Origin: Salticus scenicus
Lineage: Eukaryota; Arthropoda; Arachnida; Araneae; Salticidae
Length of the DNA stretch: 64,000 nucleotides
Assembly: GCA_963930645.1 (NCBI GenBank)
Contig: OZ005652.1
Location: forward strand, 267,694,006 to 267,758,005
Direction of reading: 5' to 3'
The notes beneath the pieces were generated by a model. That model was not told the origin of the DNA, ran no database searches, and worked only from the letters and a program-made list of their open reading frames with translations. Below, in pieces: positions 10,971 to 22,918 of the stretch (position 1 is its first letter; each line of letters opens with the position of its first letter). Made by a program: the position numbers and the translations under genes.

Positions 10971-13035
10971 TTTGTCGTTATAATTGTTACTTACATCGAA
11001 TTATGCACTCTCTCCCAGCTTGAAACTGTTAAAAACTTTTTCTTGGTCTTTTATTTAATTCGTAGTCATTTTGCAAAAGTGTTGGAGTCTTAGTGGGGTG
11101 GTGTCTGGATAGTGTGGGGGAGGAATTTCAACCTTATTCCCCTCCCCTCTTCGAATTCTTCTTCATTTAAATTTCCGAAACCCCCTTTATATATCATGTG
11201 TCTTTACCACATTAGTAAAAATCTCATTGGCTACCAGAAAAATATAAAAATCGAATTTTGCTTCGAAATTCTTAATCAGACTAAAATAATGTATGCTTTA
11301 TTTTTACTCTTCATTATACCGTAACATACACGATGATTTCAAACATACACAATTTTTTCAGTTGTTCAGGCTCGAAACACAAATCGGAAATGGTTTTTCA
11401 ACGGAGAAAAAAATTTCTGCCTCTTAATTCCTAAGATCATAACGAAATAACAGATACATTTTATTTCAGTAATAATTAAGTGAGATTAAAAATATTTTGT
11501 TTCAGTATGGATATTTTAACTGAAAATAGTAGTGTGTGTCTTCCCCCCCCCCCCCCCGAGCTGTGGGCAAGAGATTGTTTGTGTGACACTGAGAATTCAT
11601 AATATTCAAGGAAATCTGTATTTATGCAAATTGTAACACGAAGACTAACGTATGAAACAATCGGCAAAGTCGTTAAAATATTATTAATGTAATATTCAAT
11701 GCAATAAATAAAACAATCGGTGTTGTTGTAGCAAAAAATTAATCTAATCATTGACAAACTGAATACATAATAAACAAGTAAGTAAAAAGCTTTTGAAGTA
11801 TTACGTAGGACAAAATTAAAATGAAACAAACAGGTAAATGTTGCCCATCTATAAAAAACGAACGAAAGAAAATCATTTAAAAAAATATATAATTAATTTA
11901 AAAACAAAATGTCCTGCTGATTAAAAAAAGAATATATATATATATATATACACAATTTTACGGATTAAGGACTTTTTGCCTAGTGAAAAATTATTCTGCT
12001 AAATGTAAGCTATCGCCGATTTTTTTTTTTTTTTTTTTCTTCGAATATTTTTCTTATTCAATATTTCGTGTTAAGTTTTAGCCAAAATATAACTGTTGAT
12101 TAATTTTCCAAAAAGTGAAATACCCGAGGGTAAAAAAATATTTATACAGGGGCAATAAAAGCGCGCAGTTACTGATAGCATGAACTACTGATATCATGAA
12201 CACATTTTTTATTCCCGTTGAGTTTCACGTTAACGAGGTTCGACTGTATTGGAAACCACTGCTATTTTCCACGTGCGAAGATAAACTTGTGTAAACACAC
12301 AGGCAATGACCTCTTAGAAACCTCCCACCCCAAGGCTCAGGCTCAGGCTCAAGTCCCTAGTGCAGACAATTGGACATAATCCGAACACCAACATGCCATG
12401 CGTGAAGAACGGGTGGATATGCTATGCGCAGCTTTTTACCACCCTTGACTATTAAATTCGAGAAGATTCTCATCTTTACCTTAATTAGGTCATTAAAATA
12501 GACATTTTACTAAACTTCAAGATTTAATAAAAATCACTGCGATTTTCCATGTGCAAAAAACAATGGTATTTCGCATTATATATATTGCCTTCCTAAAGGG
12601 TTTAAAAAAAAAACGCTTTTTTTTTTTTTTTTTTTTTTTTTTTTGGGGGGGGGGGGGGTGTTATTATTAAACGTAGAATAACACTATTAAGTTTGAATTT
12701 TAAGCTTATTTTAAAAGTGAACATTAAAAGAAAAAAAAAAAACCTTTCTGTGTACAATTTTCATATTATAAATAATTACATATTTTTGTATCGGCAAAGT
12801 AAAAAAGTATGCAAAAATTCTATTTATAATTTTTTTTTTTTAAATAGTATTAATACTGACATATTTTATTCATGTTTTAAAACTTTGTTAATAAAGGAAT
12901 ACAAAACAAAGTTACCACTGCCTGCATTCTATACTTACATGTCCAGGGGTCGATCAAAGTTTTAATTTTTGGGGTCAATTTCTGTGTAAAATAAATATTC
13001 TTGTGAAATTTCTTTTCTTTTCCTTTTTTTTTTTT

Positions 13036-13066
<31 letters not shown>

Positions 13067-13137
13067 TTAGGGAGCAAACAGATGTAACTCCTTTTATCAG
13101 TCGCTCTATATAAATGTAGTTTATTATCGAGCTAATA
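10971..13137. other. Repeat-poor AT-rich stretch with homopolymer tracts
   Basis: Contains a C tract at about 11543-11557, a (TA)n run at about 11933-11950, T28 followed by G14 at 12617-12658, and a (TG)n plus G tract at about 13036-13067. At 12225-12246 the sequence GTTAACGAGGTTCGACTG followed by TA resembles one end of a pogo-like element, but no partner end was found. The frames at 11112, 11476 and 12693 are low-complexity or unsupported. Confidence 0.45.
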
Positions 13138-13139
13138 AT

Positions 13140-13462
13140 AGCAGGAACGAGAATTTTCAGAGTTTTGTAGGAATTTCAGACTTTCCTTAATTTTTTTAAA
13201 ACAATTTTCAGGTTTTTGGTTCTAAATATTCTTATTTTTGTTCAATTTTCTTTCTTTTGACTGTTTTTAAAAAACTTATTTTCATATATTTTCCATTTTT
13301 GCCTATAGGAAAGTATGAGTTTGTGTATCTGTTTCTTCTTTTATTATTAAAATTGACTCAATTTATTATTAAAATAATGAATTATTTATTATCTTTGAGT
13401 TTTGCTGATACTTTCAGACTTTTTGTTATTTCCCACTCTCATCTCTGTAATAGTGTTTCATT
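13140..13462 (+). repeat. Dispersed repeat R, copy 1
   Basis: Shares a long ordered similarity with 52318-52590 (GAGAATTTTCAGA, TTTTAAAACAATTTTCAGG, GTGTATCTGTTTCTTC, TTTCCCACTCTCATCTC). Each copy lies next to an H2 element, here upstream of it and in the other case downstream. Ends and class are undefined. Confidence 0.6.
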
Positions 13463-13541
13463 GAACCAATTACCTACTGTTAATCATTAAAAACTAGTTG
13501 GCATCGATGGACTCTGCTCAGTTCCCCATCATATATATATA

Positions 13542-14832
13542 CGAGGGTAAGTACTTAAGTTTTTAGAATCTGGCAACGAAAACACAGCTACTTTCAGCGC
13601 AGACGATTTTTGTCAAAATTCAAATATTTATGTGATCGTCTGCATTTATAGAACATCAAAAGCTGTGAAATTCTATTTACTGAGATCTTCCAAAAATCAT
13701 AAGTACTAAGTAATTATGGAGTTATGTCGAAGGGATTTCAGAGCCATGATTTTTTATGACTTTCGACAAGGTTTGACACAGAAACAGTGTTGCGATAGAA
13801 TGAAATCAACGTTTGGTAGTGAAGCACCATCCAAGGCAACGATTTACAACTGGTTTAAAGAATTCTCCCGCGGTCGTAAGAATCTCAGTGACGATGTTCG
13901 AGAGGGTCGACCAAAAAGTGCTGTGACTCCCGAAAACATTGATGCGGTGAGAAAACTAATTGCTACTGATCGTCACGCGACATATGATGAAATAGAAACG
14001 TCTTTGAACATTTCGAGGACCCGCGTACATTCAATTTTACATGACCATTTAAAGGTGAAAAAGGTGTGTTCCCGGTGGATCCCCCACAATTTATCTCAAG
14101 CTGAAAAGGACGCTCGTGTGAAATGGTGCCAGGAAAATTAAAAAAAAATTCAACTCAGGTGCCTCAAAACATGTGTACGATATCATAACATGTGACGAAA
14201 CCTGGATTTATTCCTATGAACCGGAAACAAAGCAACAATCCTGTGTTTGGGTGATTCCAGATGACATTAGGCCGACAAAAGTTGTTCGTTCAAGGAGTGC
14301 TTCCAAAAAGATGATTGCTTCTTTTTTCGGTAAATCTGGCCATATTGCAACCGTTCCTTTGGAGGATAGTAGAACAGTCACTGCTCTTTGGTATACCACA
14401 ATTTGCTTGCCGAAGGTAATTGCAGAAGTAAGAAAAAATAATTCAAAACGTCGCATCATTTTGCACCAAGACAACGCAAGCTCACACAAAGCTTCACTCA
14501 CTATGGATTATCTGAAGCGCGAAAAAATTGAGTTGATGACTCATTGTCCGTATTCACCGGACTTAGCACCAAATGACTTCTTTTTGTTTCCGTTAATAAA
14601 AAATAAAATGCGTGGTCAACGTTTCAACAACCCGGAAGAGGCAATTGAAGCTTACAAATATCATGTTTCTGCTGTGTCACTTTCAGAGTGGCACAAATGT
14701 TTTGAAAATGGTTTATTCGAATGCAAAAATGTATCGATGCTTCAGGAGAATACTTTGAAAAGCATAAATCATAAAGTTTTGGTAAGAAATTATTTTTTGT
14801 ATTATTTTCTAAAACTTAAGTACTGCCCCTCG
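13542..14832 (+). mobile_element. mariner element (1291 bp), TA target duplication
   Basis: The left end CGAGGGTAAGTACTTAAG and the inverted right end CGAGGGGCAGTACTTAAG are ~28-bp terminal inverted repeats with few mismatches. TA flanks both sides (13540-13541 and 14833-14834), as expected for Tc1/mariner. Length and layout fit a full-length mariner. It interrupts an H2 element just after its ATCATATATAT segment, so the mariner is the younger of the two. Confidence 0.93.
13716..14774 (+). pseudogene. mariner DD34D transposase, broken by two frameshifts
   Basis: Cut-and-paste transposase of the Tc1/mariner group, which cuts at the terminal repeats and inserts at TA. The first segment (13716-14141) has the paired helix-turn-helix DNA-binding region, with RDFRAMIFYDFRQGLTQKQC near the start, and the RWIPHNLS motif typical of mariner. 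The second (from about 14150) has CDETW with the first catalytic Asp, HQDNASSHKA with the second, and YSPDLAPNDFF with the third. Thirty-four residues separate the last two, giving DD34D. The frame is lost in an A-rich stretch at about 14130-14150 and again near 14708, where a one-base loss is likely. Past that point the original frame continues as RMQKCIDASGEYFEKHKS to a stop at 14772-14774. About 350 codons in all, the usual mariner size. Non-functional as it stands. Confidence 0.95.
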
Positions 14833-17108
14833 TATATATATATATATATATATTTTTTTTTTCTCATAATATTCTTCTACAAAATATGCTATATTCATGT
14901 TAAAAAAAATGAATTCGACCAATCGCTTGATAGAGTGACACACTGAAGTGGCCCACGGCTACCCACCGTTGAGCTCCATACTTTTACCTTAGTCTAATCT
15001 ATTAATAATTTATTTTATTGGGGTTAGTTTAGTAATTTAGTTTTATGTAGAAGGGAATCCCCTTCTAATAGGCTACCCACCATACAGTTCGATAATTTAA
15101 CTTATTTTAATCTATTAATTTATTTTTTTGGGGTCAGTTTCCTAGTTTAGTTTTCATGCTACTATTTCCAGTGCAACAATCTCCAAAATGCATATTTATA
15201 TGGAATATCGCCCCATTTTGCTATGTTGATAAAATCTTTAATTCGAATAACTTACAAAATTTTCTTATTAGAATATTTGTACTCAATCATGTTCAAACAA
15301 GTATCATAAATGTTATTTTGAAGTTGTCTGATATATTTATGGTCCTCAAAATGGACGTTTATGTTCAATTTTGCCCTATTCTACCATGTCAAGTAAATCA
15401 ACTTACGAAATTTTTAAATTAAAAAGGTCATAGTCGGGTATGGGTATGTTTATGCCAGTATCTTAAATGATATTTTAAAAGTATTCTGACATCTTTACGA
15501 TGAAAATATTCCTCAAAGTGGACGTTTATGCGAAATTTTGCCCTATTCCACCATGTTAAGTAAATCGTAAATTTCCAGTGACTTACGAAATTTTTAAATT
15601 GGAAAATCTATAGTGAAGGATGTTTATACTAGCATCTTTTAATAATATTTTAAAGTAATTTGACATCTTTACGATGAAAATATCCCTTAAAAGGGACATT
15701 TATGCGAAATTTTGCTGTATTCTACCATGTTAAGAAATTGGTAAATTTTAAATAAGTTGCAAAATTTTCAAAGTAGCGTATTTCTGGTTAATGATGTTCA
15801 TCCCGGCATCAAAACTAATACTTTAAAGCTGTTCTTACATCTTTACGATAAAAATATTTCTTTTCATGCACGTTTAAGTGATATTTTGCCCTATTCTCCC
15901 ATGTTAAGAAAATCGTAAATTTCGAATAACTTCGGAAGTTTTTTAATTTGAATGTTGCGAATGAATAGGGTTCTTGCCAGTGTCATAACTAATACTTTAA
16001 AACTGGTCCGACCTCTCTGCGATCATTTGTTCGTGAGATATCGTGCACACAGACTAACACACTAACGGACTAACAAACTAACAGACACCCTACAGAAGGA
16101 CACCATACCCATTTTGATTTTTTGGATTCCTCACACCTTGAAAACGTGTAAAAAAAAGTAAAAAAAAACCGAGGTCAAAAATTTTCCCGATTACCTACGT
16201 TCCCCATACCTATAGTATTATGGGGAACTGAAATGGATGTTTATGCGAAATTTTGCCCTATTCTGCTATAGTAAATCGTAAAATTTAAATAATTTGCAAA
16301 ATTTTGAAATAAAAAAATTCATAGTCAACGATATTCATGCTAGTATCCTAAATAATACTTCAAAAGTGGTCTGACATCTTTACGATGAAAATATCCCTCA
16401 AGATTAATGTTTATGTTACAATTCTGCCATGTTAAAAATTCGTAAATTTCCAATAACTTACGAATATTTTAAATTGAAAAATTCATAGTCAATGATATTC
16501 ATGCCAGTATCGTATCCTAAATAACATTTCAAAAGTTGTCTGACATCTTTACGATGAAAATATCCCTAAAAATTGACATTTATGTGAAATTTTGCTCTTA
16601 TTCTGCCATTTTATGGAATACGTAAATTTCCAATAACTTGCTAAATTTTCAAAGTAGCATGTTTATAGTTAATGATGTTCATTCCGGCATCAAAGCTGAT
16701 ATTTTAAAACTGCTCTGATATTTTTACAGTAAAAATTTGCCGTTTAATGCACGTTTAAGTAAAATTTTGCCCTATTCTCTCATGTTAATAAAATCGTAAA
16801 AATCGAATAACTTACGAAGTTTTTTAATTCGAATGTTGCAAATAGAGTTCTTGCCAGTGTCGAAAGTAATATTTTAAAACTGATCTGACTTCTCCGCGAC
16901 TATTGTTTTTCTCGAAATATCGTGTACACAGACTAACAAACTAAATTAATGGTTTAACAAACTAACAGACACCATACAAATTTTGTCATTTTCGGATTCC
17001 TCACACCTGAAAACGTGTAAAAAAGTAAAAAAAAAAAAAAAAAAAACGAGTTCAAAAATTTTCACGGTTATCTAAGTTCCCCATACCTGTAGTATGATGG
17101 GGGAACTA

Positions 17109-17282
17109 ATAATTCTCTTACAGTAAGACTAAATCGTTTAAAAGGCTGTTTTTATGAATTTGAATTTTGTGAGGGACAGCAGAAGAAAAATTTTCATTGA
17201 GAATTTTGTGTTCGCAGAAAGTTTTTCGTATACCAGTAGGTAACCCCCCCCCCCCCCCCCCCAAAAAAAAAAAAAAAAAAAA

Positions 17283-17321
<39 letters not shown>

Positions 17322-18261
17322 TTTTTAAAAAGTTCCTGACTTGTTACATTATTCATTATGTTCTCAATTGCTAAATTATGATATTTGGCTATGGTTGGGA
17401 GGTTTCAAAGTTTAAAGTCATCTGTATAAGCTCTCCCGCTTTAATTCTATAGAAAACATTAAAACTTAAAAGCTGTTCATACTTTCATATTTAACTATTA
17501 AAGATGCTTTAATAAATGTGTGTTTCTCATTTATTAATCCTAGGATATTTTATTATTAAAAATCAACCTAAATTTATAACATTCGGGATCCCATAATTGC
17601 AATTTTTAAGGATATAATAACTTCAGCTATCTTTTACAAATTTCATAGTTTACAGTTTCATATTTTCTTTCAGAATTATTTAAAGAGCCTCACATATTTT
17701 ATATTCTCAAATTCTCATTAAAAAAAAGTGAGGGGGAAAAGCCCAAAATTCAATTCTATTTAAGATAGAATTCCTATTTTGTCTTTTTTTTTTTTTCTCC
17801 CCCATAAATCACACAATAGACGTTGCGAAACTGTTCAGGCGAATTTTATTTCTTTGACTGTAAAACTACTTTCCCAACAACTGTAACGCTGACACAGAGA
17901 AGTGATCATTGAGTTTTTCGGAATTATTATATCTTGCAGTTCTGGCATCATATTTTAACTTATAAAAAATAATGTTATGTTAAAAATCATTATGTTAAAG
18001 TCAGTAGTATTAGAAAACAGATTAACTAGGCTACGTCGTATTGTTTATTTATTATTAGATAGTCTTGTTCAAAACATTTTTATTGTTGTAGCTTTAGTAA
18101 TTCCACTACCCTCCATGTTAAACATTATTGACAAGTTTAGTAGTAAAGGTAATTGCAGAAGATTAATTATATACAAAATTTGTTAATTTCAAATTTCTTC
18201 CAATTTTAAATACAAAATATTAATTTATGTTAATAAATTTTGGTGTGACGATGTATGTGTT
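17109..18261. other. AT-rich stretch with an extreme homopolymer block
   Basis: At 17244-17318 there are 19 C, 24 A and 32 T in direct succession. The rest shows no recognisable genes; the frames at 17138 and 17977 lack any supporting motif. Confidence 0.55.
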
Positions 18262-19150
18262 ATATAAATAAAGCAAAAAGTTTGTCGGCGGACCACATCC
18301 GGGTGGGCCATTCCTATTTTTGATTGGTCTAGATTTAACTACTTTGGTGATGAAAGTCGGCCATTTTTTTTTTTTTTAAGTAAAACTGATGAATTTTTTA
18401 GAAAGATACTGCATAGATGCACCTTTCTAAAAGAGCTCTAAAAACTGTTCATCTTTTGTGACACTAGATACATCAAGCATTAGATTTAAAGATGTTACGT
18501 TGCAAAGTTTTCTTTTAATTAATTAAATAGCTTTAAAATATGCCATTTAAATATTATAATTAAATTGTTGCCCCCCCCCCCCCCCCCAAAAAAAAAAAAA
18601 AGAAAAAGAAAAAAAGAAAGAAAAAAAAAAAAAAATTAAGAGTTCATTTTTTTTTCCGACATAAAAAATAAATACATATTAAACGTGAACATTAAAAAAA
18701 ATAAAATAAAATAAACTATGCATCTCACAAAAATTGACGTCATTAAAGTGCTAATGTAGTTCTATAGCTTAAGATTCAACTGAAAATTTAAAAACATATT
18801 ATATAAAAAGTTTTTTTTTAATCTTATAATTATTTATATTTTTGTTGTCATTTCGGCGGTGAGTTGATATGAATGAGTTTAAATGCATAAGTAAACATTT
18901 TGGTGAGAAACGTCCGAGCTACTTCAGTGCCAAATTTCAAATTCCGCCAAGAGGTCCAAGCTTTTTCATTGTTTTTGCGCAATTTTTCTCAATTTTATTT
19001 TAAATATTTCTGTAATGCGAGAGGGGGAAAAAAAAAAAAGGAAAAGCATTTTTTTTTTTTTTTTAAATTGGTCTTAACTATACACAAAATGTCCCCATGT
19101 AAAATATTATGCGTTTTCCGTTCTGTTTATTATCAAATGAAAATTTATTT
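18262..19150 (+). mobile_element. 5' part of the Helitron family seen at 192-1494
   Basis: TATATAAATAAAGCAAAAAG and GTTTGTCGG at the left, CATCCGGGTGG, and the block from GAGAAACGTCCGAGCTAC at about 18904 to about 19140 follow the same order as 194-830. The copy lacks the 3' CTAG hairpin end. C and A tracts occur at 18570-18635. Confidence 0.6.
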
Positions 19151-20615
19151 TGTAACTTAAAAAGTATTTCCATGATTTTTAGGTGAATTACTTTTCATGT
19201 AGTTTTCGGGTTTCGTATTGGGTGTGGGCCATCAAAATTCTCAATTATTGGTTCGGCTCGGGTTACAGGATTCTAGGCAAGGGGTTCTAGGCTAATACGC
19301 ATAAAGATGATGTTAAAAACAATTTTGATTTTTTTCGAGAAGACTGCGATTTTACTTTTTTACTGTTACTTAACTTTGTTTACTTTCCCAATGAAATTGT
19401 TTGATGCAGGCTTCTTTTTGATAAATCTGTGCATTTTATCTGTGTGTATTTATCTGAAAATAAATATTATATACGTAACATCCTTTTCACGAAATTTTCA
19501 GTAATATGTACAACGTGAATGAATGTCTGTTTTTTCAATAAAAATTGTTAAATAACATAATTGGTTAATTTCAGACACCTTTAAATACTGAATATTAATT
19601 TATCTTAATGAATTTTGGTGTACTTTTATATCCATAGCTATGTGTCTTACTTGTCTTGTCTGTAATATTTATTGATATTTACCTACAAATAAATATGAAA
19701 TATTCAGCATGAATGAAAATTCAGCCTTAGTATTTCAGCCCTAATATAATTTGAAACCGTACTTAACTGATGCCATGTAAATCGAAAGATGGCTGCATTT
19801 TAAAAAGAACTCTATTTGGCTTCTGTGTCGTTTTCTAAGTGATCTTATTTTTCAATAACTTCTACGAGTTCCGTAACCTATTATAATCATCAAATAAGAT
19901 TCCTTTCTTATTTTCAGATATGATTTCAATGTAGTGTCATTTTAATTCATTTATATTCTTATATTATAAAATTTTTACTCATTATATATAAAATCTTGTA
20001 AAATGACTTTCGTTTTATTTATTTTTTTTTTATAAAACGTGTAAGTTGTCACTAATTTATTTCAATAAATTGTCCATTAAATTAATATGTCAGAATGAAG
20101 CGAAATTCCGTATGGAAATTGTGTTTAACGAATCATAGTAAAAAAAATAAAGAGAATTATTTATACTAGCAAATTCGTACGAATTTTTGGCACTTTATTT
20201 CTTTTTTTTAAATTATAAAATTTGAAACTCGTAAATGTTAATCCAATTTCTCTACCCAATTTTAATTCATCAGAAAGCAAGTTATCGTGAAAATCAAATT
20301 AATATTGGGCAATGAAACGCTAATGATAAACCAAAATCATCCAAAGAAAGGTTTCAATATAAAATTCATGTTTGACTACCCAGTTTTCATATTTCGTCAG
20401 GCAGTACAGCTTTAGTATCAGATCCCCATGGCAACTTTTAAATTTTTGTTGGTATGTTGGCAATGCACTTAACTATTACCCATGATTATTTTTTATCGTC
20501 ACGCATTTTACTTGTATGTATTTTACTATTGTATAGTTTCGACAAAATGCAATCATAATTGGTCCACGTTATAGAATTAATTATATCTAAATCATATATA
20601 ATCTTGTTAATTATC
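19151..20615. other. AT-rich unique-looking stretch
   Basis: No repeat termini, RNA genes or credible coding region. The 65-codon frame at 19307 is hydrophobic low-complexity sequence without support. Confidence 0.45.
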
Positions 20616-20623
20616 ATTTGTAC

Positions 20624-21225
20624 TGGAGATGAGACGGGCTCAAATCTTACGCAAGTCTTCGGGCTCCGGGCGGGCTCCGATTCAAGCTAAAAGTTCCGTT
20701 TATTTTATTCTTCACTAACTGGAAAATGTAGAAAAAAAAGAAAATATTTTTTTTTTTTTTTTAATTCATTTTGAGAGCACCTTTAGTAATGCCATAATAG
20801 TCATGATAGGTTATAAATCACAAAATAATCTTGCAAACCTTAGTAGCTTTGACTTTCCTTTTTCTAAATAGAACTTTTTTCTCAACGGAATGCATATTAT
20901 GTCATAGTGTTATACAGTAATCCTTCCTCCTTCGTTATATTGGACCTCATTATATCACTCATTCGGATAAATTTTTAGTCCCCCGATAGGCGTGTTATAA
21001 ACAATGGGCTGAAATATAAATATACATTATATAAATATATACATGTATACAGAGACACAGACATTATAAATTGTTATAATAATTATTTAAATTGAGGATT
21101 GATAATAAGAAAATTATTTTGAAAATGAGAACGGTATTTAATTTTACTATTGTGCATGCGTTGTATAGCGTACCACTTTCGATATCGGGCTCGGATTGCT
21201 AAAATAGAGCCCGAACTCACCTCTA
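20624..21225 (+). mobile_element. hAT-like element, copy 1 of the GAGATGAGACGGG family (602 bp)
   Basis: Left terminus TGGAGATGAGACGGGCTC; right terminus GAGCCCGAACTCACCTCTA. They are flanked by an exact 8-bp duplication ATTTGTAC at 20616-20623 and 21226-21233. Subterminal regions are rich in GGGCTCGGG-like motifs. Homologous throughout to 41905-42579. No transposase. Confidence 0.88.
20914..21020. mobile_element. Possible pogo-like insertion inside the hAT element
   Basis: CAGTAATCCTTCCTCC preceded by TA, followed by CGTTATATTGGACC and CATTATATCAC, resembles a pogo/Tigger end. The same block is in the other copy at about 42203-42300, so it would predate amplification. The right end is not clearly defined. 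Confidence 0.35.
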
Positions 21226-21635
21226 ATTTGTACACATTTCAGATTGAGATTTTCGAGTGTAGAGTACACATGCGTAACTACTTCATAAAATGAAAACTAT
21301 ATATTTAGCAGGATTTTTTTTTTTTTTTTTTAAAGCTGATTATATTAAATTATAGTTTAGTGCAATATGCAAATGTAAATTTCACAACGGGGTAGGAAAA
21401 AAAAAAATGGAGTGACTCCAGTCGATTTTCCGAACGTTAAGTAATTAACAGCTGTATAGAAAATGTAAGAGAAGCCGTTAAATAAACAAAAGAGAAAATT
21501 ATAATAGGAAGGACCTTTCAGCATTTTTCTCCACGTAGTATGTTGTTAAATTTAACACTATTGTACTTCAAATAATTTGAGCCCATAGATCACAATGATA
21601 AGGAATTTTTAGTTGTGTCATTGTAAAAATATATA

Positions 21636-22791
21636 CAGTGAAACCTCTCAAGTTGGACGCTTTTTTTCGGAACGGAATGTATCCATAGGATTAACATTAT
21701 GTCCAACCTCTATGGACACCCCTTTAACTTGGAAGTTGGACGCTTTTACCCGATGAGACAGAAAAAAAAAGAAATAAATCTTCCATTTTCTTACTCTTAT
21801 TTTAGAAATTTTACTTATCCCTTGTAGAAAAAAACTGTAAATATCAAAAAAAAAAAAAGTTTCTTGTCACAATATATTTACCTCTGTCTTATCTTATAAA
21901 AAATACTTCTTTTTTTCAGCTGAAACATTCACAAATTACTGTAATTTAGCGCATAATGCAAGAATCTTTCTTTTTATTAAATTGCATGAATTATTCTTGT
22001 TTTTTTTTTTTTTTTTTTTTTAATATTCCACCGAGAGCTTACAGGCATGTTTTGATTTAGACTTTAAAAATTGGCTTTTAGAAAATACATTTTGGTTGGT
22101 AGAGTTCCTCTTCATTTACCTTTTTTATTTTTCCTACTAAGTATAACTTGAGTGTATAGTTGCACTCAACTTAATATGAAAGAGGTCTGTTGTGAAAAAC
22201 GATGCTAATTCAATTTGAATGCATATCAGCTGACAGGTGTTGCTGCTATGCTTCAGTTTTCCCCGTTCGCCGGAAAACTATATCTCAGTTTCTAGAGTGA
22301 CTAAATGCCAAACTTCATATGTGAGATGGCCGTTATGAAAATGAATATCAGCTTAATTTGGGTGTAGATCAGCATACAGGTGGTGCTACTTTTACTCACA
22401 TTCTCTGATTTTCCGCATGACTCTCTCAGCATCTATTGGATAAAATTGCACCAAAATGCATGTGTAAAATCTTTATTGTGAGAAGCTATATTGATTAAAT
22501 TTTCTTGCATGTTAACTGGTAGGTAGCGCTATTATATAAAAAATTATAGAAGAATGTATTATAATGGCCACAACATAATTTAAATTTTAAATCGGCAAAT
22601 TAATTATTTTTTGTATTTAAGTCGTGGATACTTATTTATATTATATGTAGATGTGATTAAAAGTTAAAAAGCATGCATAGATACAACTTAATTAAATCAA
22701 GAAAAGTAAGCAGTCCTATAAGTTGGACACCTCTCTAAGTTGGACACTTTTTCTTGGAACCGTAGGTGTCCAACTTAGAGAGGTTTTACTG
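21636..22791 (+). mobile_element. Pogo/Tigger-like non-autonomous element (1156 bp)
   Basis: The left end CAGTGAAACCTCTCAAGTTG and the inverted right end CAGTAAAACCTCTCTAAGTTG are flanked by TA on both sides (21634-21635 and 22792-22793). Repeated AAGTTGGAC motifs lie just inside each end. Host H1 sequence joins up exactly when the element is removed. No transposase frame is visible. Confidence 0.82.
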
Positions 22792-22918
22792 TAATTGCTA
22801 AATTCACCAAAATCCATACAGTTCGCGCGACAATGACCTATAACATGTGTACAAATTTGCATCTCAATCGGATAAGGCATTTTGACGCTATCGCCCTTAA
22901 AATTTGAGCACGTAGACC

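Larger units (their letters stand above)
13495..17108 (+). mobile_element. H2 Helitron-like element with two 3' ends and a nested mariner
   Basis: The 5' end is TAGTTGGCATCGATGGACTC followed by the subterminal repeat AGTTCCCCATCATA. The 3' end is the hairpin GTTCCCCAT..ATGATGGGGGAAC at about 17077-17107. The centre has tandem units about 174 bp long; the phrase GACATCTTTACGATG recurs at 15488, 15662 and about 15836, then at 16373 and 16542. A first complete 3' hairpin end already occurs at about 16199-16236, and the tandem region starts again straight after it. A mariner (13542-14832) is inserted near the 5' end. No Helitron protein is encoded. Confidence 0.75.

Noticed and set aside
12225..12246. 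Possible pogo-like end GTTAACGAGGTTCGACTG with TA
   Set aside because: No matching opposite end within a plausible distance; kept only as a remark.
14214..14501. 95-codon minus-strand frame
   Set aside because: Antisense shadow of the mariner transposase.
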